A stretch of DNA of 64,000 nucleotides, from assembly GCA_001314715.1 (NCBI GenBank), contig LJSV01000014.1:24925-88924 (forward strand). Direction: 5' to 3'. Position numbers and translations under genes: made by a program. This DNA comes from Rhodobacteraceae bacterium HLUCCA12 (GTDB lineage: Bacteria > Pseudomonadota > Alphaproteobacteria > Rhodobacterales > Rhodobacteraceae). Within the stretch, counting starts at the first letter, position 1, and every line of letters begins with the position of its first letter. This document shows positions 60,773-64,000 of the stretch, in pieces. Below the pieces are notes generated by a model. That model was not told the origin of the DNA, did no database searches, and worked only from the letters and a program-made list of their open reading frames with translations.

Positions 60773-61777
60773 ATGGTGTTCGATCTTGCATTTATCTGGG
60801 CCGGACTTATCGCTTTCGCGGTGCTGGCCTACGTAATCCTTGACGGTTTCGACCTTGGTGTCGGTATCCTGTTTCCCCTGATGCGGACCGAGGCCGAGAA
60901 GGATCTGGCGATGAACACCGTGGCCCCGGTCTGGGACGGCAACGAGACATGGCTGGTGCTGGGTGGCGGCGGGCTTTTTGCCGTGTTTCCGCTGGCCTAT
61001 GCGGTGGTCATGCCCGCGCTTTATGTGCCGATCATCGTGATGCTGCTGGCGCTGGTGTTCCGCGGCGTCGCGTTCGAATTCCGCTGGCGCACGAAACGGG
61101 CGAAGGTCCTGTGGGACCTGTCCTTCTTCGGCGGCAGCCTTGTGGCGACCCTGGCGCAGGGTGTGGCACTGGGCGCATTGGTGCAAGGCATCGCCGTCGA
61201 GGGGCGGGCCTATGCCGGCGGCAACTGGGACTGGCTGACGCCGTTTTCGATGCTGACCGGGGTGGCGCTGGTCGCGGGCTATGCCTTGCTGGGGGCGACA
61301 TGGCTGGTGATGAAGACCGAGGGTCCGGTGCGGGCGACAGCGCATCGCCTCTCGCTTTGGCTCGGTGGTGCGACGCTGGCGCTGGTGGGGCTGGTCAGCC
61401 TCATCACACCCTTCCTCAACCCGCTCTATCTGGAGCGCTGGTTCAGCTTTCCGAATGCGCTGTTCTCGGCCTTTGTGCCCGCGCTGATCCTGATCGCGGC
61501 CTTTGTTTTCCACAAGGGTCTGCGCGAAGGGCGCGACGCCTGGCCGTTCCTGTCGGCGCTGGCACTCTTCGTGCTCAGCTTCGTCGGACTGGGGATCAGC
61601 TTCTATCCCTATATGGTTCCCCCCTCCCTCACGATCTGGGAAGTGGCAGCCCCGGATGAAAGCCTGTGGTTCCTGCTGGCCGGCGCGCTGGTGTTGGTGC
61701 CGATGATCCTTGCCTATACCGGCTATGCTTACTGGGTATTCCGCGGCAAGGTCGATCCTGCGACGGGATATCACTGA
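60773..61777 (+). CDS. cydB: cytochrome bd-type ubiquinol oxidase subunit II
   Basis: A 334-residue subunit with about nine membrane segments. ILDGFDLGVGILFPL at the start and APVWDGNETWLVLGGGGLFA are the CydB signatures; WRTKRAKVLWDLSFFGGSLVA and VPPSLTIWEVAAPDESL follow. It begins 6 bases after cydA and its last base is the first base of the next ATG, so the three genes are one operon. Confidence 0.95.
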   Translation: MVFDLAFIWAGLIAFAVLAYVILDGFDLGVGILFPLMRTEAEKDLAMNTVAPVWDGNETWLVLGGGGLFAVFPLAYAVVMPALYVPIIVMLLALVFRGVAFEFRWRTKRAKVLWDLSFFGGSLVATLAQGVALGALVQGIAVEGRAYAGGNWDWLTPFSMLTGVALVAGYALLGATWLVMKTEGPVRATAHRLSLWLGGATLALVGLVSLITPFLNPLYLERWFSFPNALFSAFVPALILIAAFVFHKGLREGRDAWPFLSALALFVLSFVGLGISFYPYMVPPSLTIWEVAAPDESLWFLLAGALVLVPMILAYTGYAYWVFRGKVDPATGYH

Positions 61778-61881
61778 TGCCGGACGTTCTGCGGAAAGCC
61801 CTGTGGTTCATCGCTCTGTGGTTTGTAGGTGTCGGCACGCTGGCCGTGGTTGCCTTGCTGATCCGCGCGATGATCTTCTGA
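61777..61881 (+). CDS. DUF2474 small subunit-like protein of the bd oxidase
   Basis: A 34-residue single-span membrane peptide, MPDVLRKALWFIALWFVGVG then TLAVVALLIRAMIF. Small DUF2474/CydX-type proteins stabilise bd oxidases. TGATG fuses its start with the cydB stop. Its length and context match the family well. Confidence 0.8.
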   Translation: MPDVLRKALWFIALWFVGVGTLAVVALLIRAMIF

Positions 61882-61957
61882 ACTGACAGCCGTGTCCTGA
61901 CCTGATGTCGCCCTGGTTGCCGTCCGGCTTGCCAATGGCCGAAAAGCCGCATCATCG

Positions 61958-62011
61958 GGTCACGGTCACGGTCACGGTCACGGTCACGGTCACGGTCACG
62001 GTCACGGTCAC
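61958..62011. repeat. nine tandem GGTCAC hexamers
   Basis: GGTCAC is repeated nine times without interruption over 54 bases. Translated it would give Val-Thr or Gly-His alternation, but no gene contains it. Such arrays can change length by slippage; here it lies 76 bases after the DUF2474 gene and could act on downstream DNA structure or be neutral. Confidence 0.95.
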
Positions 62012-62295
62012 GGCCGCGCCCGTCCGCCGCCGCGCAATGTTAGCCCGACGGGGCTGATGCGGAGGGTGACGGGAAAAGCACAAGGCCAAGGACAAGGTCT
62101 GCGCCACCCGCGTTTGTTCGCGAGCGAGAAAAGTTGATCCGCAAGCGCATTCTGAAGCTACTGGGGCCGGTTCCAGCATGACGACGTCGATCATGGCATG
62201 AGAGGAACCACCCGCGCTTGTAGTGGAGATCCTTCGATGCTCGCGCCGTGAACCCGCGTCCGTCTCGGGGTCGAATGTGGGGTCGCGAAACGTGG

Positions 62296-62320
62296 GAAAC
62301 CCTTGCTGCGCAGGGGTTTC
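62296..62320. terminator. hairpin flanking the tRNA fragment, probable original tRNA terminator
   Basis: GAAACCCTTGC TGC GCAGGGGTTTC is an 11-bp stem with one G-U pair and a three-base loop. On the minus strand it lies 20 bases after the CCA of the tRNA fragment, where the terminator of the original tRNA gene would be. The flanking T-tract is stronger on the plus strand (TTTCTTTCG). Confidence 0.55.
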
Positions 62321-62340
62321 TTTCGTTTCAACGGGTGAGA

Positions 62341-62369
62341 TGGTAGGCCCGGAGGGACTCGAACCCTGC
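62341..62369 (-). other. tRNA 3'-end fragment, probable integrase attachment site
   Basis: Read on the minus strand: GCAGGGTTCGAGTCCCTC then CGGGCCTACCA. This is a T-arm (GTTCGAGTC loop), acceptor 3' strand and encoded CCA, without D-arm or anticodon. Such fragments are left at the far end of an island when a tyrosine integrase uses a tRNA 3' end. The 5' strand of the parent tRNA would be AGGCCCG; a CAT-anticodon tRNA is possible from memory, but not shown. The orientation places the island to the right. Confidence 0.7.
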
Positions 62370-62584
62370 ATGGCGCTATATAAATCAATGACTTGAAGGA
62401 AAATTTGGGGTCGTGGGGTCGTGCGGTTTTTGGGGTCATTCACGAAGCGAGGGATTAGATCATACTGGCGATGAAGGAAGTCTCTAAGCCCCCATAAGCC
62501 CTATCAAGGATGCCGGGTGAATGCGTAGGTATCTTGTTGGAATTGACATCGCCTCGCCGTCCCTTGGAACCGGCTGACTTTTCC

Positions 62585-62767
62585 TCATCCGCCGCCCCGT
62601 CCCGCGTCCAGAAAGTTACACAGAGCGCGCACGCGGGACGGGGTGATCGTCGGATCACTCCCGCAGGAGATGATCCTGATGAACTCGATCCACGCCTGTT
62701 CGTTCGGTGTCAGTTCTTCCCGCGACCCGGAAGGTGCCGTGGGAAGGGTGAGGACCATGTCGCTCAT
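62585..62767 (-). CDS. 60-residue unrecognised small protein in the island
   Basis: I do not recognise it. It starts MSDMVLTLPTAPSGSREELT and continues NEQAWIEFIRIISCGSDPTI, ending in a glycine-rich tail. AAAGGAGC lies 8 bases before the ATG, a very good ribosome binding site. It is soluble and helical in the middle. It lies downstream of the XRE gene in the same direction, so the two may form a small operon of the island. Confidence 0.5.
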   Translation of the reverse strand: MSDMVLTLPTAPSGSREELTPNEQAWIEFIRIISCGSDPTITPSRVRALCNFLDAGRGGG

Positions 62768-62915
62768 CGATTTCTGCTCCTTTGATGTTCAGCTTCCGTC
62801 GGTTCTGATTGAGAGACCGGAGTGCCCTGAAGAACACTACAGCATTCGATCAGCGAGTTCTTAGCGGTCGCAACCTGGTCCCACGGTCCCACGGTCCCCA
62901 CGGTGATGATCGTGA

Positions 62916-63311
62916 TCATTTTCCGAAGATCGACCGCAACACTGCACGCGAGCGTCCGGTCAGCCGTGGATCACTGTTGTCAGATGCGTCGCGGATCTCG
63001 GCCAGCCAACCGCGCTCATTTTCGGTGACGGGCGTGCCGAAGATATCGGTGATCGCCTTCGACGCCGTTGCGCCCACCGCCTGATCGAGTGCCAGGCGCA
63101 TCAGCATGGCGGGATCGACTTCCAGCGCCTTCGCCAAAGAGGGCACGCGATCAAGCGGAAGCTTGTTCTTGCCGGATTTCAGCATCGACATCATGTTCGC
63201 ATTGGCAAAGCCCGCTTCGCTGGCGATCTCGGCCTGTGTCTTACGGTGCGACAAGTCGCGAATGCGATCGGCGATCAGACGCGCGGTCGGTGTGTTCTCG
63301 TAGGGATTCAT
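62916..63311 (-). CDS. XRE-family helix-turn-helix regulator of the island
   Basis: A 131-residue DNA-binding protein. The helix-turn-helix is at about residues 10-70 (ADRIRDLSHRKTQAEIASEA, GFANANMMSMLKSGKNKLPL); the C-terminal part (FGTPVTENERGWLAEIRDAS) is unassigned. Similar small regulators are common on phages and genomic islands. The ATG at 63311 is chosen; a GTG at 63338 is in frame. The palindrome ATGATC GT GATCAT at 62906-62919 overlaps its stop. Confidence 0.75.
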   Translation of the reverse strand: MNPYENTPTARLIADRIRDLSHRKTQAEIASEAGFANANMMSMLKSGKNKLPLDRVPSLAKALEVDPAMLMRLALDQAVGATASKAITDIFGTPVTENERGWLAEIRDASDNSDPRLTGRSRAVLRSIFGK

Positions 63312-63394
63312 GTTGGTCTCGCTGCTGTGATTGGTCACAGCACTTACCTACCGTGTCGCATCAGCGCGGTCGGGTGGGGAGTTCGCGCTTGTGT

Positions 63395-63545
63395 TAGGGG
63401 TCTTTGGTGGGACCAAAGTCCTAGGGAATCTGCGCTTGGTGTATGGGGGTGCATCCGGTGCCAGCCAGTCTGGGGCGCCTGAACCTTCCGCTCCCGGTGA
63501 GGATGTTGATCTTGATCAACGCGAACGGCACAGAGCTGCTGACCG
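63395..63545 (+). repeat. diverged intergenic repeat, copy B, with hairpin
   Basis: The hairpin CTTTGGT GGG ACCAAAG (63402-63418) is flanked by TAGG and CCTA arms. From 63425 the sequence matches copy A (58476-58595). Copy B also contains TTGATCTTGATCAA at 63506-63519. Confidence 0.6.
63506..63519. promoter_or_regulatory. perfect FNR-type palindrome in repeat copy B
   Basis: TTGAT CTTG ATCAA is an exact FNR/FnrL consensus site. No gene clearly starts downstream within the window, so it may be a relic of a duplicated anaerobic promoter, or part of the repeat by chance. Confidence 0.45.
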
Positions 63546-64000
63546 GAAGAGAATCGCTACTGTAGTGCCGCGTTTCCGGAACGATCATTCACACCTGACA
63601 GCCTTACGCTGCGCCGGACGAACGCCAACCGCAAGGGCGCGGTGCGAGGGTTTTTTGCAAACGAGGCAATGCGGTGCATGAGATCGTCGACTACGACCGG
63701 AGAATCTTTCACCCGCTGCTCCTCTCTACGCTGGGGCAGAGGGCTGGGGCGACAAAAGCCAAGACGTGGAGCCGGACCTGATGCCGGGATTGTCCCCGGT
63801 GCCGCACCCTCTGTTTGTCGATAGGGCAGCGCTGGAGCATTCCCGAAGGAGACAATTTCGCCGCCACACTTCTTTATCGTAAGCGCTGCGAAGTGCCGTA
63901 TCTCCCAAGTTCATCAACAAAATCGATAAGCGTTTGATTTCATTCAGGCCGAATGGCCGGAAATGTTACAACAGGAGCGCTATCAGGCTGGCTTTGGCAG

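Larger units (their letters stand above)
61882..62584. other. long gene-poor region containing a hexanucleotide array, terminator and tRNA fragment
   Basis: About 700 bases without a supported gene. It contains the GGTCAC array (61958-62011), a terminator hairpin (62296-62320), the tRNA 3' fragment (62341-62369) and several TGGGGTCG-type repeats. Two long minus-strand frames exist here, but one runs through the hexanucleotide array and the tRNA fragment, so I do not call them. Confidence 0.6.
63312..64000. other. gene-free right end of the window with repeat copy B
   Basis: After the XRE start I find the hairpin at 63395-63423 and repeat copy B. From 63546 to 64000 there are only short frames without a ribosome binding site or family match. 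Phrases such as LSTLGQRAGATKAK near 63720 may be remnants of a gene, but I cannot name it. Confidence 0.45.

Noticed and set aside
62341..62369. An intact tRNA gene
   Set aside because: Only the T-arm, 3' acceptor strand and CCA are present; the sequence before it does not form an anticodon or D arm.
61952..62443. A 163-codon minus-strand ORF over the gene-poor region
   Set aside because: It reads through the GGTCAC array (Val-Thr repeats) and the tRNA fragment, so it is not a real protein.
13846..64000. CRISPR arrays and insertion-sequence transposases
   Set aside because: No regularly spaced repeat-spacer pattern and no DDE or HUH transposase motif was seen; the hexamer array has no spacers.

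Overview
The window looks like the chromosome of a Rhodobacteraceae-type alphaproteobacterium. This rests on the high GC content (about two thirds by eye), MipZ instead of a Min system, an alphaproteobacterial motB-flgE-flgK-flgL-flgI flagellar block, a long ffh to rpmE translation operon, an L31 without zinc cysteines, a TRAP transporter, malate synthase G and NnrU. No intact tRNA, rRNA, transposase gene or CRISPR array is visible. Genes are dense and many neighbours overlap by four bases (ATGA or GTGA), so translational coupling is common.

Layout. 1-321 is the 3' end of serA. 430-6181 is a flagellar operon (motB, flgE, flgK, flgL, flgI). 6196-13516 is mixed metabolism: a GMC oxidoreductase, a coupled mnmD / DMT exporter / phosphatase operon, an FAD oxidase that may be the split partner of MnmD, a LuxR-type response regulator, a CoxG-like protein and NnrU. 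13621-21789 holds a CPBP protease, accD-folC, rpmB, meaB, hrpB and trhO. 22105-28004 is the translation operon: ffh, a GNAT gene, an unrecognised 50-codon gene, chorismate mutase, rpsP, rimM, an unknown membrane protein, trmD, rplS and rpmE. 28156-41861 carries mipZ, a divergent photolyase with its DUF2256 partner, glcB, an aminotransferase, ftsK, a C26 peptidase, a GlcG-like gene, pncA, a LysR regulator and a DMT exporter. 41887-47632 is a two-gene signalling operon: a 1507-residue multi-PAS hybrid kinase and a response regulator with an EAL c-di-GMP phosphodiesterase.

48030-51475 holds a queuosine-precursor transporter, a small RNA-like unit with a tiny ORF whose ribosome binding site can pair with almost the whole anti-Shine-Dalgarno tail of 16S rRNA, the ribosome-rescue gene arfB, a NUDIX hydrolase and a PiT phosphate transporter with a Pho-box-like site at its start. 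51506-58452 is a catabolic cluster: an XRE-cupin regulator divergent from TRAP genes (large permease, binding protein, small permease), then an MlrC-like M81 metallopeptidase, an alpha/beta hydrolase and an ornithine-cyclodeaminase-family enzyme. 58803-61881 is an NsrR-like Rrf2 regulator divergent from cydA-cydB-DUF2474, probably an NO-responsive bd oxidase. After 61882 genes thin out. A tRNA 3'-end fragment at 62341-62369 probably marks the left end of a genomic island that continues past the window with an XRE regulator and an unknown small ORF.

The most unusual signals lie between genes: the super-Shine-Dalgarno RNA (48660-48878); a modular repeat of two or three hairpins followed by a conserved GCGTATTT...GCAAGATGAA tail, in four copies; a diverged repeat of about 120 bp shared by the cyd and island regions, one copy of which contains a perfect FNR-type palindrome; and dyads in front of glcB, the TRAP operon and cydA.
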